A stretch of 64,000 nt of DNA from Plebeiibacterium marinum (GTDB lineage: Bacteria; Bacteroidota; Bacteroidia; Bacteroidales; Marinilabiliaceae), in contig NZ_JAPDPI010000001.1 in NCBI RefSeq assembly GCF_026013615.1, positions 235,893 to 299,892 on the forward strand, given 5' to 3'. The notes under the pieces were generated by a model. It did not search any database and had not been told where the DNA came from. It saw only the letters and a list, made by a program, of their open reading frames with translations. The stretch's first letter is position 1. The number at the start of each line of letters is the position of its first letter. Positions 9,326-18,163 of this stretch are shown one piece after another. The translations under genes were made by a program, and so were the position numbers.

Positions 9326-10015
9326 ATGAAAAGGTTACTTTTTACATTTTTTACATTATCCTTTTTTGCCAATATTGTTTATGCTCAGCAAGAAGATTTT
9401 TCATCCTGGTACAACCTTTCTGTTAATGGGGAATTATTTAAAAAACTTGACTTCTCGATAGAACCGGAGCTGCGTATCTTCGAAAACTCAAGCCAATTAG
9501 AGAGTTGGCAAATACAATTCAACCTTTCAACTAAAGTGAAAAAATGGTTGGATGTTGGCTTGGCATACAGGTATCAGGTGGAATATGACGACCCAAGAAA
9601 AAACGAACGCATCCACCGCATTGCAGGCTTCTCAAAATTTGGATATAAAACCGGGAAGCTAAGGTGGAGTTACCGGGCTCAAATACAAAGCGAACAAGCA
9701 AATATTAATTCTTCGGAAGATGGATATGTGAAGCATATTGAACACAGACATAAAATTGGTGTGAAATACCGAAACAAAAAATGGTTCTGTGAACCTTCAG
9801 CTGGTATAGAATATTTTTTCTGTCTGGCACCCACCAAAGACAAAAACAGATGGAAAAACCGCTTATTTGTTACAATTGAAAAGGATATTTCCAAACGTAT
9901 CTCCGGTACAATATCTTATAAACGCCAGGAAGAATTTAATGTGGCAAATCCAGATATAACTAACATAATACAAGTAGGTATTGAGTACAAACCCAAATGG
10001 TTAAAAATAAAATAG
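9326..10015 (+). CDS. DUF2490-type outer-membrane barrel protein
   Basis: About 229 residues. The frame is open from 9242, but the ATG at 9326 is chosen because it begins a normal signal peptide (M-K-R-L-L-F-T-F-F, cut after Y-A-Q) and lies 7 bp after the previous stop. The mature protein is alternating amphipathic beta strands (S-W-Y-N-L-S-V-N-G-E-L, G-L-A-Y-R-Y-Q, H-R-H-K-I-G-V-K-Y) typical of DUF2490 barrels, whose function is unknown. It closes the exported block and is followed by a strong terminator. An outer-membrane role with the glycan-active proteins upstream is inferred. Confidence 0.75.
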   Translation: MKRLLFTFFTLSFFANIVYAQQEDFSSWYNLSVNGELFKKLDFSIEPELRIFENSSQLESWQIQFNLSTKVKKWLDVGLAYRYQVEYDDPRKNERIHRIAGFSKFGYKTGKLRWSYRAQIQSEQANINSSEDGYVKHIEHRHKIGVKYRNKKWFCEPSAGIEYFFCLAPTKDKNRWKNRLFVTIEKDISKRISGTISYKRQEEFNVANPDITNIIQVGIEYKPKWLKIK

Positions 10016-10070
10016 TTTTCTACACCGCGGCGCATTTCTGACTCAACCATAAGGAACCCCAAAGGGCTTA

Positions 10071-10108
10071 AAAAAATAACCACCAGCTGCACCGGTGGTT
10101 ATTTTTTT
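10071..10108. terminator. Bidirectional rho-independent terminator
   Basis: A perfect 14-bp stem (10071-10084 pairing with 10094-10107), a 9-nt loop, and A/T runs at both ends. It separates the plus-strand exported block from the minus-strand def-ruvX pair and can serve both. Confidence 0.9.
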
Positions 10109-10174
10109 GGAAGAATTCTCTTTTAAAACTGAAAACTACTTCTTATGAATTATTATCTAAGGACCAATGGTTCC

Positions 10175-10726
10175 CTAGGCTGTTTTAATCTTATACCCCA
10201 CATTTACTTTACCTTTCGATATGGCCGCCAGTTTACCCTTTAAAAACCTTCTTTTAAGCGGAGAAAGATGATCTGTAAACACTTTGCCTTCCAAATGGTC
10301 ATACTCATGTTGAACCACACGGGCTACAAAACCTTCCAACACCTCTTCAATTACCTCAAAATTTTCATCCTCATATTCAATCTTGATCTTGGTTGGTCGC
10401 TTTACATCCTCCCTGATTCCCGGTAAGCTCAAGCATCCTTCTGACTCCACGCATTCATCCTCCCCATATTCAGTAATAACCGGATTGATCAACACCCGTT
10501 TAAAATCTTTACATTCAGGATATTCATCAGATAATACATCAGCATCAATAACTGCCAAACGAATTGGTTTTCCGATTTGCGGAGCAGCCAAACCCACCCC
10601 GTCAGACTTGTACATAGTTTGCCACATGTCATCAAGCAGTTCTTTTAATCCATTGTAATCCTCATCTATTTCTTCAGCCTCCCTTCGTAAAACCGGGTGA
10701 CCATATAGTACAACTGGTAATATCAT
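10175..10726 (-). CDS. def: Peptide deformylase
   Basis: 183 residues. It removes the formyl group from the initiator Met of new proteins. All three family motifs are present: [18 protein letters not shown] (metal Cys) and Q-H-E-Y-D-H (two metal His and catalytic Glu). The length is normal. It overlaps the upstream ruvX stop by 4 bp, so the two are translationally coupled. Confidence 0.97.
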   Translation of the reverse strand: MILPVVLYGHPVLRREAEEIDEDYNGLKELLDDMWQTMYKSDGVGLAAPQIGKPIRLAVIDADVLSDEYPECKDFKRVLINPVITEYGEDECVESEGCLSLPGIREDVKRPTKIKIEYEDENFEVIEEVLEGFVARVVQHEYDHLEGKVFTDHLSPLKRRFLKGKLAAISKGKVNVGYKIKTA

Positions 10727-11148
10727 ATTTTAAAATCTCTTTTTTGTTCCAGATATGTCTGCAAAATAATTGTAGCGCTTATTTTATCAACCAAAGCCTT
10801 ATCCTGACGGGCTTTTTTCTTTAAACCTCCGTCAATCATGGCCTGAAAGGCAATTTTTGATGTAAAACGTTCATCTACCCATTCAACATTCAAGTGTGGA
10901 AATTTGTTTCGTAAACGATTATAAAAAGGTTTTATATACTTCATAGATTCAGATTCCTCACCTGAAACCTGTTTGGGATACCCCAAAACAATGAGTTCTA
11001 CATCCTCAGATGCAAAATATTTTTCTAAAAAATCAATTAAAGTATGCGATGGCACTGTATCTAACCCATTTGCAACAATTTGCAAAGGATCTGTTACTGC
11101 AATCCCTGATTTTTTTCTACCGTAATCTATCGCTAAAATTCTTCCCAC
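10723..11148 (-). CDS. ruvX: RuvX/YqgF Holliday-junction resolvase-like nuclease
   Basis: 141 residues of RNase H fold. The N-terminus [14 protein letters not shown] holds the first catalytic Asp, and V-D-E-R-F-T-S the conserved D-E-R segment. The family is implicated in 16S rRNA 5'-end maturation and Holliday-junction processing. First gene of a two-gene unit with def. Confidence 0.95.
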   Translation of the reverse strand: MGRILAIDYGRKKSGIAVTDPLQIVANGLDTVPSHTLIDFLEKYFASEDVELIVLGYPKQVSGEESESMKYIKPFYNRLRNKFPHLNVEWVDERFTSKIAFQAMIDGGLKKKARQDKALVDKISATIILQTYLEQKRDFKI

Positions 11149-11167
11149 ATAAAAACATTTAGTGGCG

Positions 11168-11175
11168 CAAAAATA
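11168..11175 (-). promoter_or_regulatory. Candidate -7 box for ruvX-def
   Basis: On the minus strand this reads TATTTTTG, matching TAnnTTTG, 20 bp before the ruvX start. No convincing -33 TTTG was found at the usual spacing. Confidence 0.3.
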
Positions 11176-11304
11176 GTGGTTTTAAACCAAATAACCTTGT
11201 TTTATAATTGTTTAGTTGTTCTCTAACTACATGGAGCGCTATCCTTTTTCCATCAATAACAATAGTTCATTAGTTTTTAGTCATTGATCATTGTTATTTG
11301 CCTC

Positions 11305-13284
11305 CTAGCTCAATCCTCTTTTAAAATTAAAAGTTGTAGAAGGCTGCAACTGTTCTGATGCCTTGAATTTTTTAAACAGCTTCACAGGCAGGTGTTTCGA
11401 TGGAGATTCCGTTCTCAGGTCAAAAAGAAACCTAAAAAAACCATCATTTAATAAGGTTTTGGAATATTGCATTAAGGCTACAGGCGTTTTAGAATACACT
11501 GAAGTCATTCCATTCCGCACAAAGCGCTTAAATTCCTTATCTGTATTATCCTTAAACTCATCCTCCTTATCATATACATCAACCGGCATACGGGCAAAAA
11601 ACAATTCCGGATTGGCGTACATCGGAACTATTCCATCCCTTGAAGTTCCTTTCTTTAAATTTTCGTAATCATTCTCAACCGGATAAGTAACCTGTTTAAC
11701 TCCTAATGACTTTATACCACGTATCGCGGCATCGTTATATATATAAACCCGCTCGTTTGTAACTACATTTACCCCTTTAGGGAAAAGCTCAATCTGCGAC
11801 AAATGACTCACCACAAAATTCTTTAATCCTTTTCGGATTAACCACTTGATATTCTGCTGCATCTGTTTTAAATGGTTTTCAGAAATAAATCCGGGTATTT
11901 CAATATAAAACCTCTGTAAATTCTTCTTAAAAAACGGGCTGTCAAACGGGATATTGCGCCACTCTTGCTTTGGTAAATCAAGGAAAATCCCCTTAAAATC
12001 GTCCACCCTCAGCTTACGCAACCACTCAAGGTTATCGATGCGCACAAAAAATTCAGGTCGAGAACTTTGTTGGTTTTTAATTTGTATATCCTGACGTATC
12101 TTTCGTTTATAGGCACCACTAATTGGTTTGGTATTTTCCTTTTTGAGCACCTCAAACTTGCTGGAGAAATTTTTCGATGGCAGTCCAATCAAATAAACAT
12201 CATTGCCCTTGACAATCTGCTTATCGGTTATGATTTCCACTCCAGCCTCACTATCTACAAATTCCTTTACCTTTACAGAAACAGAATCTCCGACTTTATT
12301 CACCACCCTCAACTGCTGACCTTTTTCGAATTGATGCTGGGTTGAAACAACAAAACCACAAGCAGACAAGGCATTTACTCTTCCAACATAAACTCCATTA
12401 TTGGTTTTTTCTGAAATGGAACCTCTTACCTTACCTCCCATAAAATAATCGGTTTTTTCTCTTCCAAAATCCCATTTGAGCATCTCTTCTGCTTCCTCAA
12501 TTTTCGAGTGGTCATCAATGGCCATTCGATATGCCTGGGCTACCCTATAAACATATGCAGCCGACTTCATCCTTCCTTCTATTTTTAATGAAGCTACCTT
12601 TATTTTGGCAAAATCCGGCACCAGCGATATTTGCTGGTTATCTTTTAATGAAAAAATAGCATGTTCCTTTCCTGCATCATTAAATACCCGTCGGCAAGGC
12701 TGTGTACACTGTCCCCTATTGGCTCCTTTCCCTCCAAGGTAGCTACTAAATAAGCACAACCCTGAAAAAGAATAACACAACGCCCCATGAACAAAGATCT
12801 CCACTTCGCTTTGTGAGTTTTGCATGATGGTCTCTAATTCTGGATGTGTTAATTCTCGTGCCATTATAACACGTTCAATACCATTTTTCTTTGAAAAGTT
12901 TGCTCCCATCGAATTATGGTTAGCCATTTGAGTACTGGCATGAATGGTTAGCTTTGGGAAAAACTTTTTTGCCAGATACCAAACTCCCCAATCCTGGATA
13001 ATTACTGCATTCACCTTTGTCTGCGACAAAAAATTAAGCACATCCAACAGTTCCGGGATCTCAGCATTTTTAATTACAGTATTTAGGGTAACATAAATTT
13101 TAACACCTTTTTTGCCTGCAACATCCAGCATGGTAACCAATTGGGCATTTGAAAAATTAACAGCCCTCCCACGCGCATTAAACTGCTTCAGTCCTAAAAA
13201 AATAGCATCAGCACCTCCTTCAATGGCAGCATGAAAAGCCTCAATATTCCCTGCAGGAATCAACAACTCCGGTTTAAAATCCAT
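11305..13284 (-). CDS. U32 family peptidase / RNA hydroxylase-like protein
   Basis: 659 residues. The N-terminal half is the U32 TIM-barrel (E-L-L-I-P-A-G-N, G-A-D-A-I-F-L-G), with the U32 signature E-I-F-V-H-G-A-L-C-Y-S-F-S-G-L-C and the following N-R-G-Q-C-T-Q-P-C-R. These supply the conserved cysteines. In E. coli, members of this family (RlhA, TrhP/YegQ) are prephenate-dependent hydroxylases of 23S rRNA and tRNA rather than proteases; which reaction applies here cannot be told. The C-terminal half carries the beta and barrel extension found in long U32 proteins. The ATG at 13284 is the only reasonable start. Confidence 0.9.
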   Translation of the reverse strand: MDFKPELLIPAGNIEAFHAAIEGGADAIFLGLKQFNARGRAVNFSNAQLVTMLDVAGKKGVKIYVTLNTVIKNAEIPELLDVLNFLSQTKVNAVIIQDWGVWYLAKKFFPKLTIHASTQMANHNSMGANFSKKNGIERVIMARELTHPELETIMQNSQSEVEIFVHGALCYSFSGLCLFSSYLGGKGANRGQCTQPCRRVFNDAGKEHAIFSLKDNQQISLVPDFAKIKVASLKIEGRMKSAAYVYRVAQAYRMAIDDHSKIEEAEEMLKWDFGREKTDYFMGGKVRGSISEKTNNGVYVGRVNALSACGFVVSTQHQFEKGQQLRVVNKVGDSVSVKVKEFVDSEAGVEIITDKQIVKGNDVYLIGLPSKNFSSKFEVLKKENTKPISGAYKRKIRQDIQIKNQQSSRPEFFVRIDNLEWLRKLRVDDFKGIFLDLPKQEWRNIPFDSPFFKKNLQRFYIEIPGFISENHLKQMQQNIKWLIRKGLKNFVVSHLSQIELFPKGVNVVTNERVYIYNDAAIRGIKSLGVKQVTYPVENDYENLKKGTSRDGIVPMYANPELFFARMPVDVYDKEDEFKDNTDKEFKRFVRNGMTSVYSKTPVALMQYSKTLLNDGFFRFLFDLRTESPSKHLPVKLFKKFKASEQLQPSTTFNFKRGLS

Positions 13285-13313
13285 ATCCTTATCCTAAATA
13301 AATTAATCAGTTG

Positions 13314-13321
13314 CAAAAGTA
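13314..13321 (-). promoter_or_regulatory. Candidate -7 box for the U32 gene
   Basis: The minus strand reads TACTTTTG (TAnnTTTG) 30 bp upstream of the start codon. The upstream element is weak. Confidence 0.3.
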
Positions 13322-13455
13322 GAAAAATAAAGTCAGGGACAATATTTAATTGTCCGGGGAAGTTAAAACAATTCGGGGGAATGTAATTCACTAAAATAGC
13401 TTAACAAATTTCACAAATTTCTTAGAAGAGTTCACTTAACAAGTCAAATCCTGTT

Positions 13456-14223
13456 TTACAAAACAAACCCTTTCATTTTATAAACCACATAACCAACCCA
13501 TTCCCTAAACAAGCGCTCCCACATGGCTAAAGTTCCGGCTGATGGGGTAATGGCATCAGCAAAATCCGGAGGCAAATAGCTTTGTAATGCATCTGTTTTA
13601 AAGGAATCCACATTAATCCCTTCTTTTTTAAAACACCCCAATGCCCTTTTCATATGAAAACCTGATGTTACCAAAAGAAACTTACCATTTTCAATCCCAT
13701 GGGCACATAACATCTTTTTAGTTTCCACTGCATTTTCATGGGTATTCCTTGATTGCCATTCCACTAACAGACTATCATTGGGGATTCCCATCAGATGCAA
13801 ATAACCTTTCAAAAACTCCCCTTCCATTCTTTCTTTTACAATAATACGGGCAGATCCCCCACTAAACACAAACCAATCCGCTTTACCCTGTTTATATAAA
13901 GACAAAGCCTGGTTCATCCGGTCGGTACTTTGTGTAAACTGAATCCGGTCAGATTGAGATCGGTAATTTGAAAAACCTCCTAGCAAAATTATTCCATCAT
14001 AGTGATCAACTTTCTCTGTTCGCTCCAATTCACCTTCCCACCATCCGCTCACGTAGTAAAAAAGCAATTGATTAGAAAAAATCATCAGTATCAATAAAGA
14101 TGAAATCAAACAGAACTTCCGCTTTTTATTTTTGCTAAAAACGAAATACAATACCATTAAAATTACAACCCACCAAATAGGAGATAGCAAAAAAGATAAA
14201 ACCTTGGATAAAATGAAAAACAT
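13456..14223 (-). CDS. YdcF/ElyC/SanA-like membrane protein (DUF218)
   Basis: 255 residues. Two N-terminal membrane segments (about 8-28 and 36-56) are followed by a DUF218 domain: G-I-I-L-L-G-G near 80, F-V-F-S-G-G-S-A near 120, E-S/R-N-T-H-E-N-A near 160, V-T-S-G-F-H-M-K-R-A near 185. In E. coli the ElyC and SanA relatives affect envelope polysaccharide and vancomycin tolerance; the chemistry is unsettled. Divergent from the nitroreductase, with 92 bp between starts. Confidence 0.85.
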   Translation of the reverse strand: MFFILSKVLSFLLSPIWWVVILMVLYFVFSKNKKRKFCLISSLLILMIFSNQLLFYYVSGWWEGELERTEKVDHYDGIILLGGFSNYRSQSDRIQFTQSTDRMNQALSLYKQGKADWFVFSGGSARIIVKERMEGEFLKGYLHLMGIPNDSLLVEWQSRNTHENAVETKKMLCAHGIENGKFLLVTSGFHMKRALGCFKKEGINVDSFKTDALQSYLPPDFADAITPSAGTLAMWERLFREWVGYVVYKMKGFVL

Positions 14224-14315
14224 TCAACATTATTTAAATGACGCAAAAAATCGAACTGAACGCGAAAAATACAAAGAACATTTGATATATTTATCTTTAC
14301 AAAAAATTCACAAAT

Positions 14316-14831
14316 ATGCATTTTAAAGAGTTAATGAAATCTCGCTACGCCGTACGGGAATACTTCGAGAATAAAGTAGACAGAACCTTACTAAAAGAAG
14401 TTGTAAATGCCGGCAGGCTTGCACCCTCGGCGGCCAACAGACAACCTTGGCAATTTGTGGTAGTTGATGATGATGTATTGTTGGCTAAACTGAAGGATTC
14501 GTATCAGCGTGAATGGTTTGGTAAAGTACCAAATCTTATCATCATCTACGGAAACCATGAAGAATCATGGAAAAGGCCGTATGACAACAAAGACCACTGC
14601 GACATTGACGTTGCTATTGCTGTTGACCATATGACCCTAATGGCAACTGAACTAGGGCTGGGAACATGTTGGGTTTGTCATTTTGATAAAGATATAATCA
14701 ATAGTGTTATCGAAAACAAAAAAGGATTTGAACCAATTGCGATATTAACCATTGGATATCCGGTAGACAACACAGCACCAATAAAAAAACGAAAAAACCT
14801 TGATGAAGTGTTAAGTTTTAATGGACTTTAA
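14316..14831 (+). CDS. Nitroreductase family protein
   Basis: 171 residues. It starts with the family pattern K-S-R-Y-A-V-R-E-Y and has A-P-S-A-A-N-R-Q-P-W, which contacts FMN, then L-G-L-G-T-C-W-V-C and I-G-Y-P near the end. Small members are FMN-dependent NAD(P)H oxidoreductases acting on nitro compounds, quinones or flavins. The substrate is not predictable. Stands alone. Confidence 0.92.
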   Translation: MHFKELMKSRYAVREYFENKVDRTLLKEVVNAGRLAPSAANRQPWQFVVVDDDVLLAKLKDSYQREWFGKVPNLIIIYGNHEESWKRPYDNKDHCDIDVAIAVDHMTLMATELGLGTCWVCHFDKDIINSVIENKKGFEPIAILTIGYPVDNTAPIKKRKNLDEVLSFNGL

Positions 14832-14883
14832 CAACAAAAGAGAAGAGCTATTTCTGCCTTGCAAGCAATTTGTAAGTTGGGGG

Positions 14884-14923
14884 CAAAATAATTTTGGTCT
14901 CTCTCCTGATACAAATTATTTTG
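14884..14923. terminator. Inverted repeat between convergent genes, possible bidirectional terminator
   Basis: CAAAATAATTT (14884-14894) and AAATTATTTTG (14913-14923) are perfect 11-bp arms around an 18-nt loop, in the 160 bp between the convergent nitroreductase and DUF6588-like genes. The stem is very AT-rich, so terminator strength is doubtful. Confidence 0.4.
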
Positions 14924-14992
14924 ATAGCAATTCATATAATTGCAACGATTCGCACTAAAGACAAAGCTGCCCATGGTTATAAGCAATATAAA

Positions 14993-15982
14993 CTACCTAA
15001 AACTATAACCTAACCCAAAATTAAAAGTATTATAACCACCCAAAGAATAATCCGCAAAAATATCAAAGAACTTCACCTTAATATTAACACCAAAGTTGAC
15101 ATCTATCTGTGAAAAATCATAACTAACTAAAACCGGGTCTTTTTGTATATCCTGGTCAGCAATACTACCAACATAATAATTTCCTTTTAAAGCATATTCA
15201 ACAGTTGAGGCGCCATAGCCAACTCCGGCAAACGCAGAAAAAAAGCGCATATCCATTCCCACGAGCAGCCTGCCTGTATATCCTGATGTTTCTCCCTGCA
15301 GAACCTGCCCCACTACATCATTCCCCGATTGAATTACCTCCACATCATTTTTCATAATGCCATATCCACCCATCATAGCCAAAGAAAGCATGGGTATTTC
15401 ACTTAATCCGGGTATATATTCTTTAATACTATGCTTTATTGAAGCACCATATTTTGAGGTTTTCCCTAAATCATCATTATCAAATTCAGGAAGGATATTA
15501 AACCTAAGTTCTGTTCTGTACGGTAAGCCTACACCCAAAGACAGCATTGGAATAGTTATTTTCTGAAGCCCACTTCCATTGGGCATATCCAATTCTTCTC
15601 CACTTCCTGCTCTTTTAATTTGCGGCAGATCCGGAGTGGTTCCGGAAACATTGGGAGAAATAGGGTTGGCACTAACAATATAACCATCCTCAAAACCCGG
15701 CATGTCTGTTACGTAAAATCCTTTTTTAATATCGCTCATATTGGTTGATGCCATTGATAACGAGAGGTCAAAACCTAAAAAGCGATGTGGTTTTACTGTG
15801 TGATACCACCCCGAATTAAGGTTGCCATTTTGCATTTTTGCCAAGGGCTGCAAGTACTGTTCCATCATCCACACCTGATGTTCGGAATTAGAAAACTGCA
15901 GGAATTTCACCACCTCTTTTTGCGCTTTCAACTGAAAAGAAAGCACAAAAACCAATGTTAGTAATATTGTGTTGCGTATCAT
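14993..15982 (-). CDS. DUF6588-like outer-membrane barrel, copy B
   Basis: 329 residues with a signal peptide (cut after L-K-A-Q). The mature part begins with a helix (Q-Y-L-Q-P-L-A-K-M, then L-N-S-G-W-Y-H-T-V-K-P-H-R), then barrel-like strands with Gly-rich turns (V-G-L-P-Y-R-T-E-L-R-F) and the C-terminus F-G-L-G-Y-S-F-R, like an outer-membrane barrel signal. The same landmarks occur in the protein at 17144-18124, so the two are paralogues. The DUF6588 label is from memory. It follows a SPOR protein by 18 bp, the arrangement repeated by the upstream pair. Function unknown. Confidence 0.7.
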   Translation of the reverse strand: MIRNTILLTLVFVLSFQLKAQKEVVKFLQFSNSEHQVWMMEQYLQPLAKMQNGNLNSGWYHTVKPHRFLGFDLSLSMASTNMSDIKKGFYVTDMPGFEDGYIVSANPISPNVSGTTPDLPQIKRAGSGEELDMPNGSGLQKITIPMLSLGVGLPYRTELRFNILPEFDNDDLGKTSKYGASIKHSIKEYIPGLSEIPMLSLAMMGGYGIMKNDVEVIQSGNDVVGQVLQGETSGYTGRLLVGMDMRFFSAFAGVGYGASTVEYALKGNYYVGSIADQDIQKDPVLVSYDFSQIDVNFGVNIKVKFFDIFADYSLGGYNTFNFGLGYSFR

Positions 15983-16000
15983 GTGTGCTCTAATTATTAT

Positions 16001-17029
16001 TTATTTTGATATAAGGCTAATAGCTTCACGAACAGAAATCCGGTCTGTATTTTTGTATGCCACAACATAACCTTTAACTTGTGATTCTGCCAGGGCTTTT
16101 TTGGCTGCAGGGTAAGAATCAAACTTACCCAGACTATACCTGTACCATCCATCGCCCTGGTTTTCAACAACAGGGAGGCTCCCTTTATAAATTGTTCTGA
16201 TTTTAGAATCCGACACCGGCTTTTTATCTGCCAAAATCTGAACTGTAAAATAAACCGCTTTCTTTGGCTCTACTGTTTTTTCTTCTTGCTTAACATCATC
16301 CTTTTCAATGACAGCAATTATAGTTTCCGGTTCTGCCTGAACCACCTCTTCCTCATCCTTCTTTTCAACTACTACGGGCACTATTCCATCCCTTACCTCT
16401 TCCTTTTCTTTATCAACAGACTGTACTACCAGTTTTATTACATCTGGCTGCACATTCTCCTCAATATCATACTGCCTGTTTTTTAAACGTAGCAAGGCTT
16501 TTTCGCAAAGCAAAACAGCCGATTGAAGATTAACATTTGATTTATGAACTGCATTGGCTGCAATAATCAAATTGCCTTTTACGCCACTTTTATCACTATA
16601 AAAATTTGCATCTGAAATATAAATATCTATCGAATCGTTTAGGGCATGTACCGTTTTAAACTTACCCAGGGTATCTATTTTAGTATAGTGATCCAGATAC
16701 TTTTTATAAATCTCTAGTTTTGATCCAAAGCCGGTAGCAAAATACTCCTTGGTTTCCATCAACAGGCGACCAAACTTCTTGTCTACAACCAGATTTTGAG
16801 ACAGGCTAAGGTAATTCACCTCTTCTTTTACAATCGTATCGGTAAGGTTTCTTAACTGGTGTGAAAACAATATCTGCTCCCCCTGATCGATTCTTAATTC
16901 AGCTTTTTTAATCTTTGATAATTCATTTGTGCTCAACCAACTTTTTAACTCATCTGAAATACCCTGAGAAAAGCAAAAACATGTATTTGTCAATAAAACT
17001 ACAATTAATAATAATCTGGAAGGCTTCAT
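16001..17029 (-). CDS. SPOR-domain periplasmic protein, copy B
   Basis: 342 residues: signal peptide (C-F-S-Q), a helical/coiled-coil region about 25-200, a charged Val/Glu-rich linker about 205-260, and a C-terminal SPOR domain about 262-340 (Y-F-T-V-Q-I-L-A-D-K-K-P, W-Y-R-Y-S-L-G-K-F). SPOR domains bind peptidoglycan glycan strands lacking stem peptides. It is paralogous to the protein at 18164-19297, with the best match in the SPOR domain. It pairs with the barrel gene just downstream, which suggests a cell wall to outer-membrane link. Confidence 0.8.
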   Translation of the reverse strand: MKPSRLLLIVVLLTNTCFCFSQGISDELKSWLSTNELSKIKKAELRIDQGEQILFSHQLRNLTDTIVKEEVNYLSLSQNLVVDKKFGRLLMETKEYFATGFGSKLEIYKKYLDHYTKIDTLGKFKTVHALNDSIDIYISDANFYSDKSGVKGNLIIAANAVHKSNVNLQSAVLLCEKALLRLKNRQYDIEENVQPDVIKLVVQSVDKEKEEVRDGIVPVVVEKKDEEEVVQAEPETIIAVIEKDDVKQEEKTVEPKKAVYFTVQILADKKPVSDSKIRTIYKGSLPVVENQGDGWYRYSLGKFDSYPAAKKALAESQVKGYVVAYKNTDRISVREAISLISK

Positions 17030-17075
17030 AAAAATACGGCTTAAAAATCCAATCGTAAAAAATATGAAAAATAAA

Positions 17076-17120
17076 AGAGGTAGCCAAAATAACTCCTATG
17101 AGTTTTATTCAACTACCTCT
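17076..17120 (-). terminator. Terminator between the two SPOR/DUF6588 pairs
   Basis: Outer arms AGAGGTAG (17076-17083) and CTACCTCT (17113-17120) enclose a second small hairpin (17091-17104). On the minus strand it is followed by a T-rich stretch. It lies 23 bp after the copy A barrel stop, so each pair may be its own transcript. Confidence 0.65.
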
Positions 17121-17143
17121 ATAAATATTGTAAAAAATATTTT

Positions 17144-18124
17144 CTATCTAAAGTTTATGCCAATCCCTGCTGTAATGGCACTATAATCACCTACTGTATA
17201 ATCGGCATGCAATCCAATAACACCTAACCTGATGCGCAAACCGGCATTAAAATCCAATGCTCCTGTTGAATAGCTTAATGTAAATGGCTCCATTTCACTA
17301 TTTGCAAATTCTCCGCTTATATCAAAGTCACTTGAAGCATTGCCATAACCAGCACCTACAAAAAAGGCTATTACCGGAAAATTAGCACCAACTAACAACC
17401 TGGTTGTATATGCTGATGCACCAATTTCTATTTCTCCATCTGTTACAACATCAGTAACATTATTCATACTTGCCGATCCAGAAAAATTTGTATAGGCTGC
17501 CAATACCGACATATTCAGAAAAGGAACATGTTTGATACCCGGGATATAATCTTTTACCTCTTTCTGTACTCCCAATCCCCATAACGACAACTTACCAACA
17601 TCTCCATACTTTAGTTCTGGAGAAAAACGGCCTTTTATCTCCAACCCATACGGCAAACCAACTCCTACTGTTACCATAGGCAAGGGCATATAATCCGTAC
17701 CTGATCCATTTGGTAAGGTAAAATCACTTACTCCACCAGGAGTTATATCATCATTATGACGCAAAATTGGACGTTCAGAAGATTTTCCTGCAAGTGTAGG
17801 TGCGATACTTGTCTGCGAATTTGGAGATAATGAAAAACTCTCAAGATTCACATCATTTACATCAAACGTTTTGGCACTGGATGGTGCTTTTGTGTAAGAT
17901 CCGGTAAAAGTAATATCAAAACCCAAAAGCTTGTGTGTTTTTGCAGAGGTATACCAACCTGTATTCAAACTGGTTCCCAACATTTCACCATAAGGTTTTA
18001 GATAAGGATCTGCCAATGCTTTGGCGTCATGCATCCCTGCTTCAAAAATACTTCCAATATTAAATTGCGAAAACATTGAAACAGAACTCATGCACAATAT
18101 AAGTGCAATAATAATTTTCTTCAT
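17144..18124 (-). CDS. DUF6588-like outer-membrane barrel, copy A
   Basis: 326 residues, signal peptide ending M-F-S-Q. Landmarks shared with copy B, in order: Y-L-K-P-Y-G-E-M-L near 43, L-N-T-G-W-Y-T-S-A-K-T-H-K near 54, L-P-N-G-S-G near 137, V-G-V-G-L-P-Y-G near 152, K-D-Y-I-P-G near 190, a terminal strand ending I-N-F-R. These indicate a beta barrel with an N-terminal helix. No enzyme motif. It is 39 bp after the SPOR protein of the same pair. Confidence 0.7.
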   Translation of the reverse strand: MKKIIIALILCMSSVSMFSQFNIGSIFEAGMHDAKALADPYLKPYGEMLGTSLNTGWYTSAKTHKLLGFDITFTGSYTKAPSSAKTFDVNDVNLESFSLSPNSQTSIAPTLAGKSSERPILRHNDDITPGGVSDFTLPNGSGTDYMPLPMVTVGVGLPYGLEIKGRFSPELKYGDVGKLSLWGLGVQKEVKDYIPGIKHVPFLNMSVLAAYTNFSGSASMNNVTDVVTDGEIEIGASAYTTRLLVGANFPVIAFFVGAGYGNASSDFDISGEFANSEMEPFTLSYSTGALDFNAGLRIRLGVIGLHADYTVGDYSAITAGIGINFR

Positions 18125-18163
18125 TGTGTATGTGATTTAAGATTAATTTTCCAATAACTACAA

